The notes: a model not told the origin generated them from the letters alone. Counted from the stretch's first letter, positions 34,638 through 44,255 are shown. The stretch is DNA of 64,000 nucleotides from Salinilacustrithrix sp003476595 (GCA_963972525.1 CAXAUZ010000006.1:130670-194669), one strand, 5' to 3'. Translations and numbers: made by a program.

Positions 34638-34835
34638 TCAGTCGCGGCGGGCGGCGAGCACCGCCCAGATCACCGCGACCACGACCGCCACGATGGCGAG
34701 CGTCCGCAGCACGGCGATGATGGCCCCCACGATCCAGCCGATGACCGTGAGGGCGACGAACACGGCGATGCCGGCGAGCACGATCTTGGGCACGAGGCCC
34801 GCGGTCGACGTCGGCGGCTCGGTGCGGTCGTCCAT
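34638..34835 (-). CDS. small membrane protein
   Basis: A 65-residue protein from MDDRTEPPTST. A short polar N-terminus is followed by two hydrophobic stretches (IVLAGIAVFVALTVIGWIVGAII and LAIVAVVVAVIWAVLAA) and a basic end RRD, so probably two membrane helices. It is convergent with glycerate kinase; both stop codons sit in a CTGAGC/GCTCAG repeat (34624-34641). ATG 34835 is preferred to an in-frame start at 34862. Function unknown. Confidence 0.65.
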   Translation of the reverse strand: MDDRTEPPTSTAGLVPKIVLAGIAVFVALTVIGWIVGAIIAVLRTLAIVAVVVAVIWAVLAARRD

Positions 34836-34899
34836 GTCGCGAGGGTAGGCCCCGGCGTCCACCGGTGCCGGCTGGCGCCGGCACCGAGAGGGGGTCCGG

Positions 34900-34905
34900 T
34901 ACCGT
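34900..34905 (+). promoter_or_regulatory. -10 hexamer of the AI-2E transporter gene
   Basis: TACCGT, 7 nt before ATG 34913, close to leaderless spacing. Confidence 0.45.
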
Positions 34906-34912
34906 TCGGCCG

Positions 34913-36289
34913 ATGTGGGAGCGTTTCGCCGTCGCGGGCCGGGTGGCCTGGTCGCTGCTCGGCGTCGCCGCGGCCTTCGCGCTGGTGTTCTGGATCGCCT
35001 GGCAGTTCCGGGTCGTGTTCCCGCCCCTGGTGCTCGCCGGCGCCATCGTCTTCCTGCTCAACCCGATCGTCACCGGCATGCAGCGAAAGGGGGTCCCCCG
35101 CGCCGCGGGCACCGGGCTCAGCTACCTCGGCTTCATCGGTCTGCTCGTGGTGGTCGGCTTCCTGGTCGCCCCGCTCATCAGCCAGCAGGCCGACGAGCTG
35201 TCCGCCCAGTGGCCCGAGCTCCGGGCGGACATGGAGGACTGGCTCGACGACCTGTCCGAGGAGTCCAAGGACGGGAACTGGCTCGTTGAGATCCCCAACG
35301 TCGACGAGCTGCGGGACCAGTTCGGCAACGGGGGTGAGACCGCCCAGAACGAGGAGTTCGACCGCGTCATCGAGCGAGCGGCCGACGAGCTCGAGATGAA
35401 CGACGAGCCCGTGCTCGCCGCCGACCTCGACCGCGTGGCGGCCGACGCCCGCGAGCAGTTCCCCGAGGAGGGCGGGATCGGCGAGCAGCTGACGCGGGCC
35501 CGGGAGATCGGCACGCGTATCTTCGAGATCGGCCTCATCTTCGTGCTCGCCCCGATCATCGCCTTCTACCTGCTGGTCGACCTCCCCCACATCGGGGAGG
35601 TGTCGCGTCGCCTGATCCCCCGGCCCGCGAGCGACCAGGTCCTCCACGTGGCCCACCGCCTGAACGTGGCCATCGGCGGCTTCTTCCGCGGTCAGCTCGC
35701 GGTGGCCGTGATCGTGGGGATCATGGTGAGCGTCGGCTTGGCGATCATCGACCTGCCGTTCTGGCTCATCGTCGGCATGATCGCCGGGGCGTTCAACCTG
35801 GTGCCGCTCATCGGCCCGTGGGTGGGCGCCGTGCCCGGCGTGATCATCGCCCTCACCACCCGGGACTTCAGCACCGCGCTGTGGGTGGCGGCGATCATGA
35901 CCATCGCCCAGCAGATCGACAACCACTTCATCAGCCCGCTCGTCATGCAGCGCACGGTCAGCCTCCACCCGGCCGTGGTGATGCTGGCGCTGCTCGCCGG
36001 CGGCACCCTCGGCGGGTTCTTCGGACTCGTCCTGGCCGTGCCCGTCGCCGCGACCGTGAAGGTCATCGTGGGACACCTCTGGGCCGTCTACGTGCTCGAG
36101 GTGCCTGTCGAGGAGGTCATCGCCATGGACACCGGGCCACCGCTCGGTGGGCACGGCCCGCTCGAGCCCCTCGACGACTACGTGAACGACGAGATCGGGG
36201 TGGAGGAGCAGGTCGACCACCGGCTGGCCGAGGAGCGCCCCGCCGACCGCGCGCCGATCCCCGAGGGTCAATCGGAGCGGCGCGGGTAG
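34913..36289 (+). CDS. AI-2E family transporter (PerM-like)
   Basis: A 458-residue polytopic membrane protein of the AI-2E/PerM family. N-terminal helices (residues ~12-90) are followed by a ~100-residue charged extracellular or cytoplasmic segment and then the conserved C-terminal bundle (FVLAPIIAFYLLVDLP, FRGQLAVAVIVGIMVSVGLAIIDLPFW, PLIGPWVGAVP, QQIDNHFISPLVMQRTVSLHP, GGTLGGFFGLVLAVPVAA). Known members export small molecules or act as Na+/H+ antiporters, so the name does not fix the substrate. Its last 22 nt overlap the convergent GpgS gene. The start follows from the TACCGT hexamer 7 nt upstream. Confidence 0.88.
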   Translation: MWERFAVAGRVAWSLLGVAAAFALVFWIAWQFRVVFPPLVLAGAIVFLLNPIVTGMQRKGVPRAAGTGLSYLGFIGLLVVVGFLVAPLISQQADELSAQWPELRADMEDWLDDLSEESKDGNWLVEIPNVDELRDQFGNGGETAQNEEFDRVIERAADELEMNDEPVLAADLDRVAADAREQFPEEGGIGEQLTRAREIGTRIFEIGLIFVLAPIIAFYLLVDLPHIGEVSRRLIPRPASDQVLHVAHRLNVAIGGFFRGQLAVAVIVGIMVSVGLAIIDLPFWLIVGMIAGAFNLVPLIGPWVGAVPGVIIALTTRDFSTALWVAAIMTIAQQIDNHFISPLVMQRTVSLHPAVVMLALLAGGTLGGFFGLVLAVPVAATVKVIVGHLWAVYVLEVPVEEVIAMDTGPPLGGHGPLEPLDDYVNDEIGVEEQVDHRLAEERPADRAPIPEGQSERRG

Positions 36290-37158
36290 GTCTCCAGCTC
36301 CACCAGGGGAGGAAGCTCGTCGTGGGCGAGCGCCAGCGGTTCCAGCCCGGGGCGGCGCAGGGTCAGGTGCTCGTCTCCCGTGGGCACGCCGGCACGGACC
36401 AGGGCGGCGCGCAGCACCTCGGCCGCCTGGGGGCCGAGCTGGCCGATCGTGCGGTTGCGATGCCGTCGCACGCCCAGGTCGACCTCGGCGAGCCCGGCCA
36501 TGCCGACCGACCGGTGGGCATCGATGAGCAGGGCGATGTCGACGCCGTAGCCCTGGACGAACGGCAGCCGCTCGAGCAGCTCCCGCCGCCCGCCGTACTC
36601 GCCGGCCAGCGGCTGGGCGACCACGGTGAGCTCGGGGAACAGCATGGCCAGCGCCGGTCGGGCGACCAGCTCGGTGACGCGCCCGCCGCCCTCGCCCTCG
36701 ACGAGGGGCCGGTCGTAGGCGCCCTTGACGAAGGACGCCTCCGGGTGCTCGACCAGCGTGCCGATCAGGGCGGCGGCGAAGTGGGAGCTGAACTCGGTGA
36801 TGTCGGCGTCGACCCAGACGACGAGGTCGCTCGTCGTCTCGTGCAGGGACTTCCACAGCGCGGCGCCCTTGCCGGCGCCGGTGAAGGCGGGCAGCGTGGT
36901 CCGCGCGTCCACCACCCGGGCGCCGGCATCCTGCGCGACCCGTGCCGTGGCGTCCCCGGAGTGGTCGTCGACCACCACAAGCTCGTCGATCAGGGGCACC
37001 GCGTCCTGCAGGTCGCGCCGGAGGGTCTCCACGATGGTGCCCACCGTGGCCTCCTCGTCCCTGGCCGGGAGGCACACCGCGACGGTCCGGTCGCCCTTGC
37101 GGGCGGCGATCCCGGTCGGGTCGAAGTCAGCGTGGGCCGTGCGCAGCATGGTCGACAC
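36268..37158 (-). CDS. gpgS: glucosyl-3-phosphoglycerate synthase-like glycosyltransferase (GT2/GT81)
   Basis: A 296-residue GT-A glycosyltransferase resembling actinobacterial GpgS. It has AVCLPARDEEATVGTIV at the start, ELVVVDDHSGDATARVA, GAGKGAALWKSL, a WVDADI metal (DxD-like) motif and the acceptor region FVKGAYDRP and QPLAGEYGGRREL. Known GpgS transfers glucose from UDP-glucose to 3-phosphoglycerate, the first step towards glucosylglycerate and methylglucose lipopolysaccharide. The length is slightly below the mycobacterial enzyme. GTG 37158 has GACACT 7 nt upstream. The gene symbol rests on motif recognition. Confidence 0.85.
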   Translation of the reverse strand: MSTMLRTAHADFDPTGIAARKGDRTVAVCLPARDEEATVGTIVETLRRDLQDAVPLIDELVVVDDHSGDATARVAQDAGARVVDARTTLPAFTGAGKGAALWKSLHETTSDLVVWVDADITEFSSHFAAALIGTLVEHPEASFVKGAYDRPLVEGEGGGRVTELVARPALAMLFPELTVVAQPLAGEYGGRRELLERLPFVQGYGVDIALLIDAHRSVGMAGLAEVDLGVRRHRNRTIGQLGPQAAEVLRAALVRAGVPTGDEHLTLRRPGLEPLALAHDELPPLVELETYPRRSD

Positions 37159-37299
37159 GTCGAGCAGTGTCCCCCTGCGCGGGGCCGACCATCAACCTGC
37201 GCCCGGCGGGGAATGCCCGAAGAGGGCGACTCGTTAGCATCGAGGGAGCCGGTCCGTCCGGCCCCGTCGCCACCCCCGATCCCGAGGAACCCCCACGTC

Positions 37300-37575
37300 A
37301 TGAGCGCCACCGTCCGCATCCCCACCACCCTCCGCCCGATGGCCGGCGGCAAGTCCGAGGTCGAGGTCGAGGGCGCCACCGTCGGCGAGGTGCTCAAGTC
37401 CCTCGACGCCGCCCATCCCGGCTTCACCGACCGCCTGCTGGACGACGACGGCAACCTGCGCAAGTTCGTGAACGTGTTCGTGGCCGACGACGACGTCCGA
37501 TTCATGGACGGCCTCGAGACCCCGGTGCCCGACGGTGAGACCGTCGCCATCATCCCGGCGGTGGCAGGAGGCTGA
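37300..37575 (+). CDS. MoaD/ThiS-family ubiquitin-like sulfur carrier
   Basis: A 91-residue beta-grasp protein: TVRIPTTLRPMAGGKSEVEVEG at the start, NLRKFVNVFVADDDVRF in the middle and IIPAVAGG at the end. The C-terminal Gly-Gly is the site of adenylation and thiocarboxylation. It resembles CysO/MoaD-type carriers of actinobacteria. No adenylating enzyme (MoeB/ThiF) or cysteine synthase lies beside it, so the pathway is not settled. A TAGCAT hexamer at 37235-37240 could be its -10. It ends 14 nt before the first CIRCE-like element of groEL. Confidence 0.85.
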   Translation: MSATVRIPTTLRPMAGGKSEVEVEGATVGEVLKSLDAAHPGFTDRLLDDDGNLRKFVNVFVADDDVRFMDGLETPVPDGETVAIIPAVAGG

Positions 37576-37589
37576 GCGGGGGCACGTCG

Positions 37590-37616
37590 TTAGCAGTCGG
37601 ATGTTGCGACTGCTAA
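37590..37616. promoter_or_regulatory. CIRCE-like operator 1 (HrcA site) of groEL
   Basis: TTAGCAGTC-N9-GACTGCTAA, perfect 9-bp arms and the canonical 9-bp spacer. It differs from consensus CIRCE (TTAGCACTC/GAGTGCTAA) only at the symmetric seventh position. Confidence 0.85.
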
Positions 37617-37633
37617 CGCAACGTGCTTGGCTG

Positions 37634-37660
37634 TTAGCAGTCTCTGTCTAGGACTGCTAA
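37634..37660. promoter_or_regulatory. CIRCE-like operator 2 (HrcA site) of groEL
   Basis: A second TTAGCAGTC-N9-GACTGCTAA with the same arms, 44 bp from the first (about four helical turns), ending 24 nt before the groEL ATG. Confidence 0.85.
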
Positions 37661-37684
37661 CCGCCGAAGAAAGAAGGTCGACAC

Positions 37685-39310
<1,626 letters not shown>

Positions 39311-39335
39311 GAGCTGTGCTCCTGCGAACACCGGA

Positions 39336-39359
39336 ACGGGCGCCCTGCGGGGCGCCCGT
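39336..39359 (+). terminator. hairpin terminator after groEL
   Basis: Perfect 10-bp arms ACGGGCGCCC / GGGCGCCCGT with a TGCG loop, 25 nt after the groEL stop. Confidence 0.75.
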
Positions 39360-39365
39360 CCCGCG

Positions 39366-39371
39366 TACGGT
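39366..39371 (+). promoter_or_regulatory. leaderless -10 hexamer of the phosphatase gene
   Basis: TACGGT, exactly 6 nt before ATG 39378 and directly behind the groEL terminator. Confidence 0.5.
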
Positions 39372-39377
39372 CAGGCC

Positions 39378-40037
39378 ATGACGACCACGCGCATCGTCCT
39401 CGTCCGCCACGGCGAGGCCCAGTCCCACGTCGAGGGCGTCGTGGGCGGCCGAAGGGGCTGCACCGGCCTGTCCGAGCTCGGGCGACGCCAGGCCTCGGCC
39501 CTGCGGGAGCGCCTGGACCGCACCGGTGAGCTGGGCGAGGTCCACGCCCTCTACGCATCGACCCTGCCGCGGGCGTCGGAGACGGCGTCGATCATCGCGC
39601 CGGCCATCGGCGACCTCGACGTGGTCGAGCGCGACGACCTGCGCGAGTTCGACATCGGGCCCGAGGGCGATGGCCTGGCATGGGAGGAGCTGGAGCAGCG
39701 GTTCCCCACCCCCGATGTGTGGACGCCGTTCCACCACCACGTCCCGGGGGCCGAGACCTGGGCCGGGTTCGCCGCCCGGGTCGGTGGGGCGCTGGACGAG
39801 ATCGCCCGCGCCCACCGGGGCGAGACCGTCGTCGTCGCCTGCCACGGCGGCGTGGTGGAGCACAGCTTCACCGCGTTCCACGGCCGGGGGATGACGGGGT
39901 GGCTCGGCGGTGTCCTCATCCAGAACTGCGGCGTCACCGAGTGGCAGCACCAGGAGCGTCCGGAGATGCCGTGGGTCAAGGAGCGGACCTGGTCGCTGGT
40001 GCGCCACAACGACCACTCCCACGTGCCCACCTCCTGA
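39378..40037 (+). CDS. histidine phosphatase family protein
   Basis: A 219-residue phosphoglycerate mutase-like protein. The catalytic LVRHGEAQ motif lies near residues 8-15, with YASTLPRASETA, the second His in VVACHGGVVEHS, and a Glu-rich acid segment (LREFDIGPEGDG). It transfers or hydrolyses phosphate through the N-terminal His. The substrate is undefined for this family without biochemical data. It is monocistronic, with its own -10 6 nt upstream and a palindromic terminator downstream. Confidence 0.88.
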   Translation: MTTTRIVLVRHGEAQSHVEGVVGGRRGCTGLSELGRRQASALRERLDRTGELGEVHALYASTLPRASETASIIAPAIGDLDVVERDDLREFDIGPEGDGLAWEELEQRFPTPDVWTPFHHHVPGAETWAGFAARVGGALDEIARAHRGETVVVACHGGVVEHSFTAFHGRGMTGWLGGVLIQNCGVTEWQHQERPEMPWVKERTWSLVRHNDHSHVPTS

Positions 40038-40047
40038 CGCTTCTCTT

Positions 40048-40081
40048 CGCGCGGATCGACCGGAACCGGTCGATCCGCGCG
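40048..40081. terminator. long palindromic bidirectional terminator
   Basis: Two perfect 16-bp arms (40048-40063 and 40066-40081) separated only by AA, between convergent genes ending at 40037 and 40099. It would serve both strands. Confidence 0.7.
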
Positions 40082-40098
40082 TCGCGAACGGGGCGGGC

Positions 40099-40524
40099 TC
40101 AGCCGGGGCCGTGGCGGGTCGGGGGCAGGTAGCGGGGGTCGACGTCGTCGTCGGGGTCGGGTGGGCGCATGGCCAGGTCGATGGCCGACCACAGGGACCG
40201 GGAGATCGGGAAGAAGAACACCGGGAACAGCGCGGCCACGCTGACGGCGGCGACCAGGAGCACCCCGACGGGCGGGTCCGGGTAGGTCACCGCGAAGCCG
40301 ACGGCGATGACCCCGAGCAGGAGCGTGAAGCTCACGATGATGTTCATCCCGAGCGAGCCGATCCACTGGTCCTCGACCCGGGTGGTCGGGTAGTTGCACC
40401 GGGGGCAGCGCTCGACCTGCTGGAACCAGCCCTCGAAGATGCCCCGGCTCCCGCACAGCGGGCATCGGCGCAGCAGCCCGCGCCGCACGACGCGCGAGGT
40501 GGTCAGGGGTTGCGGTTCCTCCAC
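40099..40524 (-). CDS. DUF983 membrane protein with zinc-ribbon-like cysteines
   Basis: A 141-residue DUF983 protein. The N-terminal CPLCGSRGIF and CPRCNYP segments form two CxxC pairs typical of a treble-clef or zinc-ribbon. Two membrane helices follow (IIVSFTLLLGVIAVGFAVTY and VLLVAAVSVAALFPVFFFPIS) and an acidic/Pro tail. GTG 40524 is used. Its start overlaps the 3' end of the SpoIID-like gene, so the two are probably co-transcribed. Family members sit near respiratory genes in other bacteria, but the function is unproven. Confidence 0.85.
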   Translation of the reverse strand: MEEPQPLTTSRVVRRGLLRRCPLCGSRGIFEGWFQQVERCPRCNYPTTRVEDQWIGSLGMNIIVSFTLLLGVIAVGFAVTYPDPPVGVLLVAAVSVAALFPVFFFPISRSLWSAIDLAMRPPDPDDDVDPRYLPPTRHGPG

Positions 40525-42176
40525 GGCGCCATTGTCGCAGCGGCCCAGGTGGTTGCGGCAGCGAGCGCGGCGAGGACGACCAGCCGTCCGATCCGAGCGG
40601 CAGCCAGCCCGTCGGCCGGGGTCAGGGAACGGGGGCGCACCACGGCCAGGCTGCGCGCCCGTGCCGGCCGGACCGGACCGGCCTCGGCGGTGGCGACGGC
40701 CTCGGCGGTGGCGAGCTGGTCGGCCTCGACGGGAGCCGGCGGCGGTGGTGGGGCCTGCCCGGCAACGCCCGACTCGATGGTGAAGAAGGTGGAGCGCAGC
40801 CCGAGGCGCCGTCGGAAGTCCTGGGGATCGACCGGGCGGTCGCCGGCGTCGCTGACGAGGGTCATGGCGAGGGGGCGGCCGGACGGGCCGGCGGCATCGA
40901 CGCGGACGTCGGTGATGCGCCCCGGGTAGCCGAGGCGTGCGGCGACGTCTGCGAGGGAGACCTCGAGGTTCCAGGGGCGGACGTCGTCGGTCGGTTCGGG
41001 TCGAGCCGGCAGGTACGGGATGTCGTACGACGAGCCGAACCCCTCTTGGACGGTGGCGGAGTGGCCGCCGGCAGAGGCCGAGTAGAAGGTCGCCGCCAGC
41101 GCGCCCCCGTGGGTGAGCACCCAGCCGCGGGTGGCGGCGACGGCTGCGTCCTGCCCGGCGCTCTCCCGGGCCACGCCGGCGTAGACCTGGCAGGACTCCG
41201 AGTCGCAGATCTCCCCTGCACCGGCCATGGCCCGCAGGGCGTAGGTGCGGGCAGCGACCGTCTGGGCCTGCACCGCCGCGGCCGGCCACGTGCCCGGGAC
41301 CTCGGCCATGCCGCGGAGGTAGTCCTCGATGTCGACGTGGTTGCGCACCCGCACCGAGCCGGCACCGCCGCCGACCTCGAGCAGGCCGCGGTAGGTGCGA
41401 CCCCGGTCGATGGAGCGGACCGTGCCGCCGTCGACCGGGACCGCCCAGATCGGGGACGGCGAGCGGGGCGCCTCCGGGCCGGCGGCCGGCGCCGGTTCGG
41501 GGGCCGGCTCGGGTGCCGGGGGCTCGGGCTGCTCGTCGGCGGGCTCGCACCCCGCGCAACCGTCGGGCGTCGGCGCGGGCTGCGGTCCGGGATCGGTGTC
41601 CGGCGCCGGCGTGGGGGTCGGCTCGGGGGTGGTCTCGGGCGGGCAGAGCAGCACGCAGTCCCGGGACTCCTGGAACATCTGGGCGTTGCCGACGTCGAGG
41701 CCGCGCACGCCGCCGCGGGAGACGCGCCAGCCGCTGCCGTCGTGGTGGATCGTGACCACCTCGCCGGGGCCGAGCGCGATGGGGAAGCCCTCGGCCTGGG
41801 GGCCGCCGCGGGCGGAGCGGAGCTCGCCGCCCTGGGGGAGGGCCAGCGTGGCGCGAGGTCCGCTGGCGATGCCGACCACGACCTCGCCACCGGCCGATCC
41901 GGTCTCGGTGCCGGGGTAGTAGTGGGCGAGGATGCCGGCGGCGTCCACACCCTGGGCGGCCATCGAGCGGGCGCCCCACTGGGACAGCCCCACGCCGTGG
42001 CCGTGGCCGCGACCGTCGAGGCGCAGCACGGCGACGCCGTCGGCCGGCGCGGCGAGGGCGGTCGGCACCGCGGCGAGGGTGCCGAGGACGGCGAGCAGCA
42101 CCGCCACGAGGGCGGTGCGGGACCGTCGGTGCGGTCGGCGGCGCGAGCGCGCGGCTCGGAGCGGTTCGTCAGGCAT
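40503..42176 (-). CDS. SpoIID/LytB-domain exported protein
   Basis: A 557-residue protein: Arg-rich start, signal peptide (ALVAVLLAVLGTLAAVPTALA), a first segment with GHGHGVGLSQWGA, a Pro/Glu/Thr-rich linker, then the SpoIID core (DIEDYLRGMAEVP, QAQTVAARTYALRA, ASAGGHSA) and a C-terminal membrane helix (VVLAALAAATTWAAATMAP). SpoIID-type proteins are lytic transglycosylases or amidase enhancers acting on peptidoglycan; the catalytic Glu of SpoIID likely corresponds to the one in GMAEVP. ATG 42176 places the signal peptide correctly. It overlaps DUF983 at the 3' end. Confidence 0.88.
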   Translation of the reverse strand: MPDEPLRAARSRRRPHRRSRTALVAVLLAVLGTLAAVPTALAAPADGVAVLRLDGRGHGHGVGLSQWGARSMAAQGVDAAGILAHYYPGTETGSAGGEVVVGIASGPRATLALPQGGELRSARGGPQAEGFPIALGPGEVVTIHHDGSGWRVSRGGVRGLDVGNAQMFQESRDCVLLCPPETTPEPTPTPAPDTDPGPQPAPTPDGCAGCEPADEQPEPPAPEPAPEPAPAAGPEAPRSPSPIWAVPVDGGTVRSIDRGRTYRGLLEVGGGAGSVRVRNHVDIEDYLRGMAEVPGTWPAAAVQAQTVAARTYALRAMAGAGEICDSESCQVYAGVARESAGQDAAVAATRGWVLTHGGALAATFYSASAGGHSATVQEGFGSSYDIPYLPARPEPTDDVRPWNLEVSLADVAARLGYPGRITDVRVDAAGPSGRPLAMTLVSDAGDRPVDPQDFRRRLGLRSTFFTIESGVAGQAPPPPPAPVEADQLATAEAVATAEAGPVRPARARSLAVVRPRSLTPADGLAAARIGRLVVLAALAAATTWAAATMAPWRNRNP

Positions 42177-42256
42177 GGTCGTCGTGTTCCCCGACGGTGT
42201 TGTTCGTGCTGGGACCCACCTCCTCCTGCCCCCGCCGGATCCCACAGCCCGCTCCC

Positions 42257-42262
42257 TACGCT
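42257..42262 (+). promoter_or_regulatory. leaderless -10 hexamer of fdhD
   Basis: TACGCT, 6 nt before GTG 42269. Confidence 0.5.
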
Positions 42263-42268
42263 GGGGGT

Positions 42269-43063
42269 GTGACCCGGGGACGCACCAACCGCCTGCTCAC
42301 CACCTGGGTGGACGCCGACGGTCGCTCCCGCAGCCCCGACGAGGTCGCGGTCGAGGAGCCCCTGGAGATCCGCCTCGACGGCCACCTGGTGGGAACCACC
42401 ATGCGCACGCCCGGCCACGACTTCGAGCTCGCCGTGGGCTTCTGCCACACCGAGGGCCTGCTCGGCGGCGCCGCGGTCCGCTCGGCCAAGTACTGCCGCG
42501 GGGATGGTCCGGGGGCGGTGGTCGAGTCCGAGTTCAACGTCGTCACCGTCAGCACCGGCGGGCGGGCACCGGTGCCGCAGGCCCGCCTCGGCGTCACCAG
42601 CAGCGCGTGCGGGATGTGCGGCACCACCGCCGTCGACGAGCTGCGGACCCGCATCCACCCGCTCCCGGTGGGCGAGCCGATCCCCGACGAGGTCCTGCTC
42701 GCCGCGCCTGCGGACCTGCTGGGGGACACCCCGATCTTCGCCGCCACCGGCGCGGTCCACGCCGCCGCGCTGTTCACCCCGACCGGCGAGGCGGTCGTGG
42801 TCCGCGAGGACGTTGGCCGCCACAACGCGGTGGACAAGGTGGTGGGCAACCAGCTGCTCGCCGGCGAGCTGCCCCGCCACGGCTTCGGCCTCGCGGTGAG
42901 CGGCCGGGTCGGGTTCGAGATCGTGCAGAAGGCCTGGGCCGCCGGCATCACCACCGTGGTGGCCAAGGGCGCGCCGACCTCGCTCGCCGTGGAGGCCGCC
43001 CGCATGGCGCGCATCACCCTCGTCGGCTGGGCCAGCAGCGCTGGCGGGCGCGCGTACGACTGA
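42269..43063 (+). CDS. fdhD: formate dehydrogenase accessory sulfurtransferase FdhD
   Basis: A 264-residue FdhD. The essential cysteine motif CGMCG lies near residues 112-116, with TPGHDFELAVGFCHTEG upstream and VREDVGRHNAVDKVVG and LAVSGRVGFEIVQKA downstream. It transfers sulfur from a cysteine desulfurase to the molybdenum cofactor of formate dehydrogenase. No formate dehydrogenase gene is in the window. GTG 42269 is set by the TACGCT hexamer 6 nt upstream and by homology to the family start. Confidence 0.95.
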   Translation: MTRGRTNRLLTTWVDADGRSRSPDEVAVEEPLEIRLDGHLVGTTMRTPGHDFELAVGFCHTEGLLGGAAVRSAKYCRGDGPGAVVESEFNVVTVSTGGRAPVPQARLGVTSSACGMCGTTAVDELRTRIHPLPVGEPIPDEVLLAAPADLLGDTPIFAATGAVHAAALFTPTGEAVVVREDVGRHNAVDKVVGNQLLAGELPRHGFGLAVSGRVGFEIVQKAWAAGITTVVAKGAPTSLAVEAARMARITLVGWASSAGGRAYD

Positions 43064-43085
43064 CGGGCCCGCCGGGGCCGCTCCG

Positions 43086-43091
43086 TAGGCT
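43086..43091 (+). promoter_or_regulatory. leaderless -10 hexamer of hemQ
   Basis: TAGGCT, exactly 6 nt before ATG 43098. Confidence 0.5.
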
Positions 43092-43097
43092 GGGCCC

Positions 43098-43799
43098 ATG
43101 AGCGACGCCCCCGCCACGCCCGCCCCCTCCAGCCCCGCCGACGGGCAGGCCGTGCTCCACCTGTTCTTCGCCCTCACGCCCCTCGCCGATGCCGATGCGG
43201 TGTCCGAGGCGGTGACGTCCGCCGAGTCCGACGGCTACCAGGTGGTGCCGGTCGCCGTGCTCGGCCACAAGGCCGACATCGGGTTCATGGCCCTCGGTGC
43301 GGACCAGTGGCGCCTCCGCCGGCTCCAGACCGAGCTCGTCTCCGCCGGCCTCGAGCTGGTCGACAGCTACGTCAGCCTCACCGAGATCAGCGAGTACGCC
43401 CAGGGCGTGCCCGACCAGATGAAGCAGGCCCGCCTGTTCCCCCAGCTCCCGCCGGAGGGCAAGCCGGCGTTCTGCTTCTACCCGATGTCCAAGCGGCGGA
43501 CCGTCGAGGGCAACTGGTACACGCTGCCCTACGAGGAGCGCATGGAGCTGATGATGGAGCACGGCAAGTCCGGGCGGACCTTCGCCGGGCGGGTGCTCCA
43601 GGTCGTCACCGGCTCCACCGGCGTCGACGACTTCGAGTGGGGCGTCACGCTGTTCGCCCAGAAGCCCGACGACCTCAAGGAGGTCGTCTACACGATGCGC
43701 TACGACAAGGCGTCGGCCGTCTACGCCGACTTCGGCACCTTCATCACCGGCATGACCGGCACCCTCGCCGAGGTCCTCGACGCGGTGGGCCTGCGCTGA
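43098..43799 (+). CDS. hemQ: coproheme decarboxylase (chlorite dismutase-like HemQ)
   Basis: A 233-residue protein of the chlorite dismutase fold with the actinobacterial HemQ pattern: PMSKRRTVEGNWYTLPYEERMELMMEHGKSGRTFAG contains the conserved Tyr (in WYTLPY) and the proximal heme-ligand His (in MMEHG). It catalyses the H2O2-dependent two-step decarboxylation of coproheme to heme b, the last step of the coproporphyrin-dependent pathway. It is preceded by a TAGGCT hexamer 6 nt before ATG. Other heme genes are not in view. Confidence 0.93.
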   Translation: MSDAPATPAPSSPADGQAVLHLFFALTPLADADAVSEAVTSAESDGYQVVPVAVLGHKADIGFMALGADQWRLRRLQTELVSAGLELVDSYVSLTEISEYAQGVPDQMKQARLFPQLPPEGKPAFCFYPMSKRRTVEGNWYTLPYEERMELMMEHGKSGRTFAGRVLQVVTGSTGVDDFEWGVTLFAQKPDDLKEVVYTMRYDKASAVYADFGTFITGMTGTLAEVLDAVGLR

Positions 43800-43869
43800 G
43801 CCGGTCTCGTTCACGAAGCGTTCACGTGCGGGTGGTCGCCCGGGAACGTGGGCTTGGTTGCCTGCACCC

Positions 43870-44190
43870 ATGGACCGAGCGCTGATGGGCGAGACCTCCG
43901 CCGACCCGACGGCCGACACCGGCCGGCGCCACCTCGTCGTCACGCTCCAGCTGCCGGACCGCCCGGGCGCGCTCGGGTCGGTTGCCTCCCGCATCGGTGC
44001 GCTCGGCGCCGACATCACCGACGTGCGGGTCTCGTCGCGGCGGGCCGGCGTGGCCGAGGACGTCTTCCACCTCGACCTCCCCGCCGTCGAGGGCGTCGAC
44101 ACGGTGGGCCTGCTCCTGGCGGAGATCGGCCACGTCGACGGAGTCGTCGCCCCGTCGGTGAGCTACCCCGCTCCCGGCTGCTGCGGGTGA
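43870..44190 (+). CDS. ACT-domain protein
   Basis: A 106-residue stand-alone ACT domain: VVTLQLPDRPGALGSVASRIGALGADITDVRV, followed by AEDVFHLDLPA. ACT domains bind amino acids and regulate metabolic enzymes. This one is not fused to an enzyme. ATG 43870 is used; an in-frame TTG at 43858 is possible. It ends 65 nt before the livH-like gene, so a regulatory link to amino-acid uptake is conceivable but speculative. Confidence 0.82.
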   Translation: MDRALMGETSADPTADTGRRHLVVTLQLPDRPGALGSVASRIGALGADITDVRVSSRRAGVAEDVFHLDLPAVEGVDTVGLLLAEIGHVDGVVAPSVSYPAPGCCG

Positions 44191-44240
44191 GCGGAACTGC
44201 GCGAATCGCCGGGGTGTCCGCCGTCACCCGCTCGGTTGCC

Positions 44241-44246
44241 TATGAT
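44241..44246 (+). promoter_or_regulatory. -10 hexamer of the liv operon
   Basis: TATGAT, 9 nt before GTG 44256; best -10 match in this part of the window. Confidence 0.55.
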
Positions 44247-44255
44247 CCCCCGATC

